A DNA stretch of 64,000 nucleotides from Cadophora sp. MPI-SDFR-AT-0126 (lineage: Eukaryota; Ascomycota; Leotiomycetes; Helotiales; Ploettnerulaceae): contig JAGMVK010000010.1 of assembly GCA_020747065.1 (NCBI GenBank), positions 806,001 through 870,000 on the forward strand, given 5' to 3'. Below the pieces are notes generated by a model. It saw only the letters and a program-made list of their open reading frames with translations. It did no database searches and had not been told where the DNA came from. Position numbers and translations under genes: made by a program. Positions 1-12,036 of the stretch are shown piece after piece; position 1 is the stretch's first letter; every line of letters starts with the position of its first letter.

Positions 1-342
<342 letters not shown>

Positions 343-3300
343 GGTTTTGCAGGGTTTTCTGGGCTGGACTGGTTGGGACTGTATTATGCGGCGGGGATAA
401 TGACATGGCGTTCATGGGTTTACTTGTATGGAATACAAACTTCGATTTCGACCTTCTGCAACCTGACCTTTTCCCCTCGTCTTAACGCGTCATGTTCGGT
501 TGTGATGTCCGCGCTTTGTAGCCTTATGCGATCGTAGCGGTTCGCGTTTGGCTTGAATGTGCCCTGCTTCCGTTTTCTACTCTAATTTCGCGTCACTTTT
601 ATGGTGCTCGTAGCCTTGCCAGCCCATGGTTCTCTTATCTGTCGTTGTTTCACCCTTCGGCCAAGAGGCGTCTGTTCTGTCAGCATATGCCCGGCCGAGC
701 TCATGGCCGGACACCAACTTCATTTTCTTGATTCTAATGTCCAAGCAACACATCATTACTTTGATACCTGAATCAAGGATGGTTCGCCTGCCTTGGTGAT
801 ACGCACGCTTTGTTAAGATACGTCCATCGGAGCGGCAAATTCTAGATGGACCTTGCCTTTACATTGTTTCTTGCAGCTTCTCTTGCCCTTGGACATTATT
901 GTTACTTGTGATACATCGTTTGATGAGGGTCTTCTGGTCAGTTCACTTCGCCCGCTCTGTTGGTGGAGTAGGGCATATGGCAAGATCTTGAGTCGAATAG
1001 CTCGCTACCGCCTTCGCATTTGTACTTCTAATGTCCTTGTGAATTTGTTGGGGCTTTACTGCCTCATTCCACGCCGTTCGGACGATTCGTCAGCTCCTTG
1101 CAAGCACGCCCAGGTCGGAGTTTAATGATTTACATATATGCCGCCTATCCCTGACTTCTTTTTCTGGGTCTCTTATGTTCCAAGTCACTTTTAGTGCTTG
1201 TGATACTGTTCGAAGGCGAATCCTGCCCTCCGTTCTCTCTTGCTGTCCATGTTCGTGTGATGGGAGTCGCGGACCATAAGGTAAGCAACCTATGTAGAGC
1301 GGTTCAATTCCCACTTTCACGTTTATGTTCTCAGTATGTCAGCACATTCTTGGTACTTGGAATTTGTCATCTAGCCACGGTCCATCTGGTCAGTTTTCTT
1401 GGGTTATTTCGGGCTCCGTTCATCAGTTGGGCTGTGAGCGGACTCTTTGAGCCGTGGAGGATGTTTCTTGCCTTTATACATCACCCAGCTTGTGTCGTGG
1501 CCCGATTTGGGTCTTCCTAGTGTGTGTCACGCAGGTGGCCTCTTCTCCTTAGCCTAAAAAGAGCTGTGGTCCTTTTCTACTTGGTTCTGAGTCATATGGC
1601 TTGTGCCTTCGGTCGGAGTGTTGCGTTCTCGCCTTTGCAAGCTCGTTTTCTCGACTTGTCTTGCTGCATGTGAAACACGTCTCACAGATAATATATATAC
1701 CCTGTCCACCTTCCATCGAAGTATACGTGGTCTATCCAAAGGTTTTGGCGTTTTCTGGCAGCTTGGAATGCGAGGTAGTGTGCTCTCCCTTCCGCTGTCA
1801 TGAAACATTCCCGAGACTCCCTGTTGTCGTCTGTACTTTTACCATTGGTTCGAGTGATACACTCCCACTATTGCTATACTCGCTCGGCCTTTAAAAAATA
1901 TTGCTCTCTATTTCCGAGTACCCTCACCCTTCTTCACCACTTCAGCAGATCTCTGGACTACAAGAATGTCACTGACGTAGTCTCACCTTTGCCGCAATCC
2001 GGACCTAAAGGTACTGTGCCTGGTATTTGGATCAACTACTGTTTCGATCTCTTCTGGCTAATCTGCCTACGTTGTATACGCCCTGGTGCTGCGGCTCTCG
2101 GTTTTCATACGTCGTCAGAGATATATCTCGTCTCAATAGGCATATTTTGACGGCCGATTGTGTTCACATTGCTATGTTCGAAGGGGTTCAGGTTGATGTG
2201 AAGTGAGATGGTCTAGCAGGAAGCAGCACACTTTCCTCTGGATTGCCTACTGCCAACGTTTCTACCTCCTTGCTGAGCTTGCATTGGATTGCTGTAATTG
2301 GTACTTGGCCCTTCTTTTCATACATTTTGTTACACTTGCTCTAATTGACAGGAATCTCGTACTACTCTGTCATCGATACAGATGGGCTCATATCTTCCTT
2401 CCGTCGTTGGCATGCTTTACTGACAAATATACGTCGCATGTTGTGTGATTTTGCTTCATCTACAAGTTTGAGATGACTGTTGCGTGCTTGTCAATCTGAT
2501 CTATCTATTTAGCACTTGATCATGGATCACGATTCCCTGACCTTTGACTTGCCTCATTATGGTTGCTTTTGGTACCCGCAGTACCTCGATTCAAATCCAT
2601 TATTTCCTCGAGACTTTGAGGCACTATATAGTTAGAGTTACCCCTGAGCGTATAACCTTATCCTGTCTTTGATACTTCGTACCTTCCCATGTCACTACAA
2701 GTTCTCGAGGTGTTGTCAAGTCAAGGAAGAACAGTCGCCCTCTGCTGACTCTCTATTTCGCTGCTACTCAAACTAATGATATGCCGTGTAACTGCTATTC
2801 CACCGCTGATCTACACGTGGCATATTTTTTCTGATTCTTTCAGTCAGGTGCCATAGCACAGTAGCAATCGTTTCGGAGTTACACCCGAGTCTTACATTCG
2901 TTATTATGCTTGTCAATGGTGCGTTTGACCTCTCAGGAATGGGTTCTTATTACACTTCATATACACAGATCTCTTTCCAGATTCTCCCGATTTGGACTTT
3001 GACATATCAGGATACTTTATACTTAGCTCTCTACACTAAGAGTAAGCTCACTAGAACCTTGTTAATTGGTTCCTTTGTGTACTTGCGTAGACAATTTTTA
3101 TGACTTGTCACTTACTAGAGCTGCTTACCCACATTGCATTAAATATCTCTTAGTCTCTTGTATATCCCTGGCGGACATACTTATACCCTAATATAGTCTG
3201 CTAGTTACTCACTCGATCCCTTGCGAGGCTTTTTCTATATTGTCGCAGTTCTCCAAATTACATGTTCTCTGTGCATCTCGATATTCATCAACCCTATCAG

Positions 3301-4635
3301 ATCAACCTGGCATGTGTATCGATCGGCATATGGGCTCGCTTACCCGCTAGTACATAATACCATTGGCTTTAAAACCAACTTTTCTCATCCTTTTATATCG
3401 CGGAGATCCAGAAACCTATCAGATGGAATCTATAATCAGTTATATACGAAGGATGGTTGACTGGCTAGCTAAGCAAAGGATGTTTGAAGTATCTACAGCC
3501 CCCGAAACATACTCTCCATATAATCCTAGTACTGAATAGTCCAGATACGACCATCCAAAAAGTCCGATCCCGCTTCTACTGACTTGTGTTCCTTGAATCA
3601 TTGCTGCACAGACATCACTGCAGTGGGCTGCCTGTGAATCGTAGGTAAGCTTACCTTCCTCTCTCATCCGAAAAGGGCGAGAAGCCGTGGAGTTTGACAC
3701 GGCGGGAACTCCAGAGAAGAGTTACTTCGGGGGGGGGGGGGGGGGGAGTTCAGCTGTGCTCCAGCTCGTGGTTCTTTGTCTCTGTCTTGAATATATCTAT
3801 CCCGCCCATGTAAACAGGAAACTTGGGACGTAAAGTTTTTTAATGATAACAGATACATCATCCCTGGCACTAGTCTGACTCATGGTAGATGGTTCGTCCT
3901 TCACCCCCAGAGCTCTCGCTGAGAAGTTGAGACTTTCTGTTGAGATGCAAAAGCTCGGCTGGTTAATATTCCCAGTCTAAAATATTTCCAACGATAATTT
4001 TAGCCTTCTAAACACACACAGGAAGCTTTATATTTTCCGAGGAAGGCCGTGGAGACTCTCGTCAGTGGTTGAGAATCGGTTCGCCTAATCGATGGAATTT
4101 CCAGAAAGCTGTTGACATACTACCCCTGGAGGAGACCCACCACTCAAAGTCAGTGTCCTTGACTAAGTGGCATGCCAACCCACTTATTCTCCTCTCCAAC
4201 AGGACTGAAAAGAGATACACGTAAGGTTCGGACTCTTTGTACTACGCAACTTTATATACCACGATTACCAAGGCCCAACGGCTAGTTCATGCACAGTTGG
4301 AATTATAAAGGCCTACCGATTTATTTATACGTCTGTCCTCGCATATAACGTTTACAGATTTCGAGATTTATACGCTATACATGAAGCATCGCGAAGAAGC
4401 TGATAAAGCTAATAACAAAGCATATAGGTATCACAGACTATGCTCCCTTAAGTTAATACGACACCCATCGCCCTAATTCATTGACAATTTCGGATCTACT
4501 ATCCTAGTGAACCAATGAACTGCCAGGATACTGAATAACAATTAATAATTCAAATTCCAAGCGAACGGCTACCTAAATTCCCGTGATAGCAATGAACTCA
4601 GTGGATATCGGAGGCTAGAGAGAGCCACTCTTCCC
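343..4635. other. Gene desert of normal base composition
   Basis: About 4.3 kb between H4 and the RidA gene. I see no reading frame with codon character or a recognisable family; the open frames are 60-116 codons and look like chance. From about 360 to 3450 the + strand is clearly richer in T than A. This could be a long untranslated or non-coding transcript, but nothing proves it. The DNA is not RIP-like, unlike the later blocks. Confidence 0.5.
3729..3746 (+). repeat. 18-bp poly-G tract
   Basis: An uninterrupted run of 18 G residues in otherwise complex DNA. Such runs are prone to length errors in assembly, so the exact count is uncertain. Confidence 0.9.
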
Positions 4636-5173
4636 TTATTTTCGAACAATCGCCCAAACCTCGCATTCGTACAATAGACCATTCACAGCCAAGGAAGCTA
4701 CCCCAATAACCGTGTCTGGTGGCCGATGTCCGTCTGCCTCTTCATCCATGAATTTCATCTGGGAAATCGAGAGTTAATACAATAGCATCAGATTATACTG
4801 TAGAAGAACAGCACCAAATATCACTTACCCATGCGTCTCCCCACCCTCTCTCTACGATATCCAGCTTGTCAATTTCCGGATCTCCTGTCTCGTTCACTAT
4901 GTAGTGACGCACTTGCACGATGTCCCTTGGGGTAGCTCCCGCCGAAGCGAGACAGGTCTTGATCTTACTGTACGCGATCGGAGCTTGCCCCTTGATAGTG
5001 GTAGGGTCAGAGCCTACAGAGGAATGGAACCCAGTCAAGCCAGCGAGTGTGATGAGGTTGACAGAGCCGGGTACAATAGGTGTGATACAGACGTGATTGT
5101 ACGTAGGTGGAGGGAGAGGGACATTGGGAGGATTGAAGGATCTCGGTCTCATATCATCCGTCATATTGATCAC
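4636..5173 (-). CDS. RidA/YjgF/UK114-family protein
   Basis: Small trimeric Rid-superfamily protein; the archetype RidA hydrolyses reactive enamine/imine intermediates from PLP enzymes. Exon 1 is 5173-4829, a 70-bp intron is 4828-4759 (GTAAGT..CAG, phase 0), and exon 2 is 4758-4636. The product is 155 aa, slightly longer than the usual 125-150. Exon 1 carries VNLITLAGLTGFH, then KIKTCLASAGATPRDIVQVRHYI, the typical strand-helix pattern. Exon 2 supplies the closing strand ending GLLYECEVWAIVRK. The Arg that binds the substrate carboxylate in archetypal RidA (the R of PARS near the C-terminus) is absent; this segment reads RPPDTVIGV. The protein may therefore belong to the non-deaminase Rid subgroups. 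ATG 5164 is an alternative start. A RIP-affected TE block begins within 250 bp of the start codon, so the promoter lies at the isochore edge. Confidence 0.85.
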
Positions 5174-5324
5174 AGCTCAAGCTTTGGACTTTTGATGGAA
5201 ACCAGAGATATATGTTTTTCTCCTTTAATATAATGCTTAACATAAATAAGAACTCGATAGGTGAAGAAGCGAGAATACATTTATAAGATGATCGGATCGA
5301 GAGCAAGTACAATGACGTCAAGTA

Positions 5325-5410
5325 ATGTGACGGCAAAGTCTCACGGCAGAGCCTTAAGGTGAATATTCCATTTCAAGGCAATTTCCGGGTATCCGCTTAA
5401 GCGAGGATAC
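5325..5410 (+). repeat. Un-RIPed LTR-like repeat copy, block edge
   Basis: This GC-normal stretch (contains TGTGACGGCAAAGTCTCACG and a CCTTAAGGTGAATATTCC core) recurs at 7556-7645 with most differences C to T or G to A. The copy touching the RidA flank has escaped RIP while its partner has not. It may be a solo LTR or LTR end. Element class is not determined. Confidence 0.6.
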
Positions 5411-7555
5411 AGTAATACTAGTAACTAGTTTTAAACGTGATTTACCTAACCCCTTGATTTTCCTCGGCCTTACTAAATAATTAAAAACGCCTTTAATTAA
5501 TATATCTTAACTATGTCTTCAAATAAAATCCTATAAATATGAAATAGTCTATTAATTATTAAAATTTTCATTTTCTTAAAGGAATTTAATTATATTATAT
5601 TTATTATAAAGTTATAAGAGAGAGTTAAAATTAAGAGTTTATAGCTTCGTGTATAATAAAATTAAGAAAATATACTAAGAGATTTCTAGAAATTCTAATT
5701 TTAATAGATATTAAAGGATACGATTACTACGCTTACTATTTATATATAACTATATTTACTATAGTTAATCTAGAACTTACTTCATAAGTTTTAGTTTAAT
5801 TATAATTGTTCTTCTTACTCTTTATTTTAATACTTTATAATAGTAAATTAATTATTACTTTTTAAGTAGAAGACTATATAATATAAGAACTACATTAAAT
5901 TACTTATAAGATATTAATATATATAGTAATATACTTTTTATATATTTAAGTAATATATAGATTAAGAGATTAAAGAGCTATAGAGTATAATTCTTAAATT
6001 CTAGTAAGACTCGATAGAATTATATTTAAATCTAATTACTAGCTATCTTTATATATTATCTCTTTCCTTCTTATACTCTCTTCTCTATATAATTATAAAT
6101 TCTAAGAGATCTTTAATATTCTTACCTTACTATCTCTTAAATATATAAAGCTATTATTGTATACAATAGCTATCTTTATAAAGTAAGAGCGTTATAAGTA
6201 AGAATTAATTTTTATAGTTAACAATAATAGTAAGTACTTTAAGTATTACTTTAGTAATATTAGAAATAGAATATTTAAATAACCGCTAATAGTATTAAAG
6301 AATATATATATATATATAGTAAGAGTATATAAATTATAATTACTTTTTATATATAAGTATAAGAATTATAATAATATATTTGAAACTTACTTTATAAAAG
6401 GTATCTAAATATAATATATCTTTATTATCTATGATTTTTAATATCTTATTATTATAAAGTAGAATCGCACTTAATTCTTTATATTCATTATATAATTAAT
6501 ATAAAGAGATATTTCTTTAATATATATATTAGCTCTATAACAGATTTTACTTTTACTTTAGTATACTTAATATATACTTAAGTAATCTCCTTTAATATTA
6601 ATTCTTTAAAATTAATAATATAAAGAAATTAAAGAACTTTGAATCTTTAAATAAGTTTTAAAATAGTCTTTTTAATATATTTATTTTAGTATTAAGAAGT
6701 ATTAAATTTAAAAGTAAGTCTTGTTCTATGTTATTTTTAAGACTATACGATTAAAATAATATCTTTTAAAAAACTAAAGTCCTAGTAAATAAAGTCTTTA
6801 TAATAGAAATCTTTATAAGTGTAGTAGTAACTTAGTTAAGAGTAGTAGTAAATATAGTAAGTAAAAGTTAAAAAAAGACTTTTTTAATATATAATATAAA
6901 TTACTTAAAAAGAAACTTATTATTAATAGTTTTACTTTCTTTATTTATATAAAAGAAAGAGTACTTTTATTTTAAAAAAAATATTATATTAAAAAATCAA
7001 TTATATTTACTTTATATTTATATTAATAAAAGAACTTAATAAATTTATTTATTAATTTATATTAATTTAATTAAGAATAAAGAAATCTTTATTAAAGTTA
7101 GTATTATATTTAATAATATTAAAGTAATATATAAAATAATAATAAATATAGTAGATTATAAGTTTAAGTAGTTAATTAAGTATTTAATATCTTATATTTA
7201 ATAATAATATAATTACTTTATAAAGTAATAGTAGATTAATTAAATTAAGAATTATATAAGTTATATTTTCTCAAATAGTTTAAAATATATCTATATTAAA
7301 TAAATATTAAGATTTTTAGTAAGAGCGAGTTAAACTAGTTATTAATTCCTATATTAGTACTTATTAAGCTTAATTGTATAAGTAAAGACTTACGTTAGCT
7401 TTTAATTAATCTCTAACTAAAGCTTTTTATTACTTATATATAAAATCGATTCTATAATTTAAAGAAGTAATCCTTTTTATAAATTAGACTTTAAGTCTCT
7501 AAAGAGTATTTAAGTCTATCTTATATATAAAAAGAGATATATTTTCTAAATTAAA

Positions 7556-7645
7556 GAGTGTAATAACAAAGCCTTATAGTAGAGTCTTAGAGTGAATACT
7601 TTATTTTAAGATAATTTCCGAGTATTTACTTAAGTAAGACTAAGA
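7556..7645 (+). repeat. RIPed copy of the 5325-5410 repeat
   Basis: It aligns along its length with 5325-5410, with shared words such as GTGAATA, AATTTCCG and CTTAAG, and mostly transition differences. It lies about 2.2 kb downstream in the same orientation, so the pair may be the LTRs of a short decayed element or two independent solo copies. Confidence 0.55.
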
Positions 7646-10096
7646 GAAATAAAGTAAATCTTCTTATATATTACTTCTCTCTCTTTATATCTTCTTTATT
7701 ATCTAATTATAGATTTTAAAAGACTCTTATTATCTTTATATATCTTTATTAATATATAAAGTAGTTATTATATATATTAATTATTTTTCTAAAGTAGGGT
7801 ATTATATTATTTATAACTCTTTATTATATTTATTTAAGAAAATAGTAAATATCTCTTATAGTAAATACTTTTGAAGCTTTGTATATAGTAGTATAATTAA
7901 TTAAAGATAAAGAAAGGCTTATATTAAGCTTAGATTTAATAAATAATATTAAATCCCTTTTTATTAAATATAAAAATTATAAAGTTTTTACTTTTCTTCT
8001 TTTTTTTTAATTTTACTTAATAAAGAAGTTAATTTTTTTAAGGCTATTTTTTACTAATAAGAAAGCTTAAGCTAAAGAAACCTTTCTTTAATAATATTAA
8101 TATATTATCTTCTTTAATCTTTAATTCTTTTACGAATATAGTTTCTATAAAAGTACTAAATAATAGAGATATTATTAATTCTACTTCTTTTATAATCTCT
8201 AATCTTAGCTAAAGAGCTTTATATTAATTATACGAATTAAAAATACTTTTAGTAGTACTTCTAAAGCTACTAAGATATAATAAGTAAAAAGAATTATAAC
8301 TTTAGAGTTAGAGTTAGAAACTTAAAGAAGATTTAAGAGATTAAAATTACTTACTTAGAGAGATTAGTAATAATATAAGCTTAATCTTTTTAATATAATA
8401 TATTAAGTAATAAGTTTATCTTATTTAAGCTAAAACTTATCTTTTATTTATTTTTATTAAATTTTATAATATAATTTCTTCTTTTTATTACTTTATTAAA
8501 AGTAAAGGTATTACTATAGCTCTTAGAGTATTAGATAGTAATAATAATAGAAGTAATAATAAAGGCTTTACTCTTAATTACTCTAATTTATATTAAGTTC
8601 TTTTTTAGGTTTTTATTTCTTTACTTTATTTGTTCTATTTATTATTACTTATATTAAAAAGATCCTAAATCTCTTAGTAAAATTCTCTAATAGTAAGAAG
8701 TATAGTCTATACCTTTAGAAAAACCAAATAGATAATATTTTTTAATAATATTAAGTATACTTTACTAATAAGAATTCTAAAAAGAGTTAGCTATTTACTT
8801 AAATTAAAGGAATTATATATAGTTTCTTAGAACTTTTCTCTGTTTAAGTAGAATATAATAAAGATAGAAATATTATTAATATTCTAGATTTAATTTATTA
8901 AGTAGTTTCTTTCTTTTACGATTTTATAAAAAAAAAGAGTATATATCTTTTATATAAAAGATTGAAAATAAAGCTAAAGTAGATTTTTTCTAAAAAATTC
9001 TACTAACTCTTTTAAATTATTATATAAAAAGTTAGTATTATTAATTTTTTCTAATTCTTAAAAAAGATCTTAAAAGTAAGATACTTTAATATTATTAAAA
9101 GAAATTATACTAAGAATTTAATAATATAATAAGTTTAGATTAATAAGTTAAAGTTATTTAAATAAAAGACTAAGGCTAAGCTATTAAGGCTTTATTTATT
9201 AATATAACTTATAAATCTTTAGCTTTTATTCTTAGACCTTTCTAGTATATAATTACTAATTACTAAAAGTCTTAGATAAGTATTTATATTTTTTTATAAG
9301 TAAGAACCTTTTTCTTTTAATAGATAAGAATAAATGACTTAATATTCGTATATATAAGAGATTAATTAGTCTTTTAACTCTCTTACTTACTTATATACGC
9401 TAATATATTATATGCTTTTTTTTTAAAACAAATATCTTATAGTATTTCTTCTTCTAATTATTAGATTAATAGTTATATATTTCTTAGGTTAATAAGCTTT
9501 AAGTTAATAATAGTATTTTTAAATTTAATAATAATTAAAATACTAAAATTTTCTTAGAAATATTTTAGAAAAATAATAATACTTAAAAAAAGCTTTTATT
9601 TTAGGCTTTATATAAGATATATAATATCTTAATCTTATAAAACTTTTTAGTAGAAAATTACTAATAATATTAATTTTCTTTTTTAAGAATAGCTTTTTAT
9701 ATAAAATATTAGTATATCTTAATTTTAAAGTAAATAGATATTATTTTATTAAATTTTTTTTTTTAAAAATCTCTTTTCTTTTTTTAAAAACTTTTATTCT
9801 ACTAATTACTAACGCTTATTTTCGTTAAAAAATTTAATAATACTTTAAGTAAAAAGATTAATTACTACGCTATTTTAAACTTTATTATAAATTAACGTTT
9901 ATAATTCTTTACTTCTTTTTTTATTATAAATCTTAGAAATTATAGAATTATTATTAAAAGAGCTTAGTTTAAGTATTATAATAATTTAATTAATACTATT
10001 AAGTGTTAATTAATTTAGTTATTAAATTATTCTTTAATTAAATTTATATAACTAAAAAATTAAGTCTAAAGTAGTAAGTACCTTATATATATATAT

Positions 10097-10291
10097 TATT
10101 ATATAGTAGTGCGAGTAGGCTGGGTTAAAGAAATAAGATCTTCTAATTAGAGTAAAAGTATAGTATTAAAAGATATATTTAAAAGAGTATTACTTCCTTA
10201 AAGAAGGGACTAAGAGTATATTATATATCTATAGTATACTTACTAAGTATATACTAAACTAAATATAACTTTTAATAGAGTATATTTAATA
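10097..10291 (-). repeat. Copia LTR, 3' LTR of M1
   Basis: 195 bp, the same length as the LTR copies at 45015 and 53298. In minus sense it begins with a RIPed form of TGTTGAACGCGC and ends with a RIPed form of CACTACTACACGACA. It is preceded by TATAT at 10092-10096. Confidence 0.8.
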
Positions 10292-10614
10292 TACTTTTAT
10301 AGTAAGCTTAAGTCTAAGAGTCTTACTATTAGATTTATATAAATAAAAATTAAGTCTAAAGTAGTAAATATCTTATATATATATATATATATAGATAGAT
10401 AAGTACAACGATTATAAATTTACGTTTATAATATATATACCTAGGTTATAAAGGAAACTATAAATAAATATATTATAATTAAATAAATAAAAAAAAGATT
10501 ATATAAGTCTAGTATATAATATATCTTTATATTATAAATATATACGTTAAATAATCTAATTAAAGAATATAAATAAAAGAATAATAAAGAATTTAATTCT
10601 AAAATCTATATAAA

Positions 10615-10947
10615 GTATTTTAGAATATAGCGATTTAGCTATAGGTTTCTATAGCTAAGGTTATATAATAGATCCCTAAATTCTTAGATCCCTTATAAAA
10701 AGGATCTAAGGATCTAAGGATCTAAAACTTTAAGGAATCTAAGAGATCTTAATATAATAAGGATTCTATATAAGTAAATAGTATTTCCTACTATAGATAG
10801 AAGCTTTATACTTAACTTAAATATAGTATTATTATATATACTTAGTAATTTATAATAGTTATTTACTTAATTAGTAATAGCGTCTCTACCTACTAATCTA
10901 CTAACTATTCGTACTCTCGAGTAATACTAGCTCGACCGTACGTTATA
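10615..10947 (-). repeat. Inverted outer part of the left gypsy LTR
   Basis: About 333 bp that match the reverse complement of 17813-18148, the outer part of the right gypsy LTR. Together with 11881-12036 this makes 489 bp, against 490 bp for the intact right LTR, so this is one LTR cut in two by an inversion. Confidence 0.75.
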
Positions 10948-11880
10948 TATTTCTCTTATTTATAACTAATATATTAAAAAGATTATATCTAAGTTTAAGT
11001 TAATAAATAAAAAGTACCTAAGTATACTACTTTTACTTATTAATTTTCAGAAAAATCGAGGATAAGCTATTAAGAAATAGATTAAAGTATACTAAGAGTA
11101 TATAAGCTTAATATTATATATTATAATTATTATAAGACTAGACATAGTATTTACTACTATAATACTCTTAAGATTTATAATAAATCTAAGTACTAAGTAC
11201 TTTACTACTATATATTAGCTAATCTATTACTTATATAAAACGTGCTATCTAAGTATTATATATAATAAAAAGTATAGAAAATCCTTAGTATATACGTTTA
11301 ATATATCTTTTACTAATAATACTAAATTAAAATAATTATTTTAAGAGTATATAATTATAATATTTAGTAGTTTAGTAATCTAGAAAGTACTATAAGCTAT
11401 AATAATAACTTTAACTATTAAAGCTAAAACTCTATTATTAAAGTATATAAATAAAGAAGTTATAGCTCTATAAAGATTTTTTTAAGATTTAGTATTAGAT
11501 ATTAGTAAGATTTAGAAGATCTTCTATAATAATTAGTAAATAATTAATATAAATTTAAAGAAGAAAAACAAGAGAAAAAGTATAAAATATAAAAAGTTAT
11601 ATAATATATTAAAAGCTTAAAAGTTTAAAAGTATAGAAAAATCTAGAGTTAATATACCTTAAGAAAGTATATAATTACCTAGGGAATATATAATTACCTA
11701 CTAATATATAGCTAATTAAAGCGCGCTATTATACGCTATTTACTAATTTACTTTATCTCTATTAATTAATACTTATTTAAATTTAGTTACTTATATTTAG
11801 TAATTACAGAGCCTTATTTAAATTTAATAATAATTACTTATCTATATATTTCTTAATTTATATATAATTATAAATTAGAT
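10948..11880 (+). pseudogene. Copia RT C-terminus/RNase H fragment, RIPed, inverted
   Basis: The + strand reads like copia pol when stops are read as Gln: YIKKIISKFK, then a form of TRPDIVFATTxLSRF (RLDIVFTTIILLRF here), then RNase H remnants such as TKAKTLLLEYINKK. It matches 50165-50764 and then 52598-52975 of the copia copy at 45015-53492. It belongs to M1 but lies reversed relative to the rest of M1. Confidence 0.75.
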
Positions 11881-12036
11881 TACTATTATAAATTATAATA
11901 AAATAACTTATATTTCTTAGAAGCTCTTAGACTTTAAGAGGCTATACTCCTAAGAGCTGCCTAATTCTTAAAAATACGCTTACTCGCAGGATTTCCTCTC
12001 CTAGGGCCTCGCAGCTTCTCGGGAGTATTCGTAATA
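11881..12036 (-). repeat. Inner part of the left gypsy LTR
   Basis: It matches 18148-18302 in direct orientation. Both contain the GC-richer CGCAGGATTTCC..CCTAGGGCC stretch and end GAGTATTCGTAATA, which on the minus strand is a typical LTR start TRTTACGAATACTCC. Confidence 0.8.

Larger units (their letters stand above)
10615..11880. other. 1.27-kb inversion inside nested TEs
   Basis: The segment holds the outer gypsy LTR part and the copia RT/RNase H part, both in the orientation opposite to what their parent elements require. Turning this segment round restores a contiguous gypsy LTR and a colinear copia element. The breakpoints are at about 10614/10615 (copia 3' region joined to LTR) and 11880/11881 (copia joined to the inner LTR part). 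Confidence 0.75.

Noticed and set aside
853..3870. Several + and - open frames of 60-116 codons
   Set aside because: They overlap on both strands, lack family motifs, and have a composition set by the T-rich strand; they look like chance.
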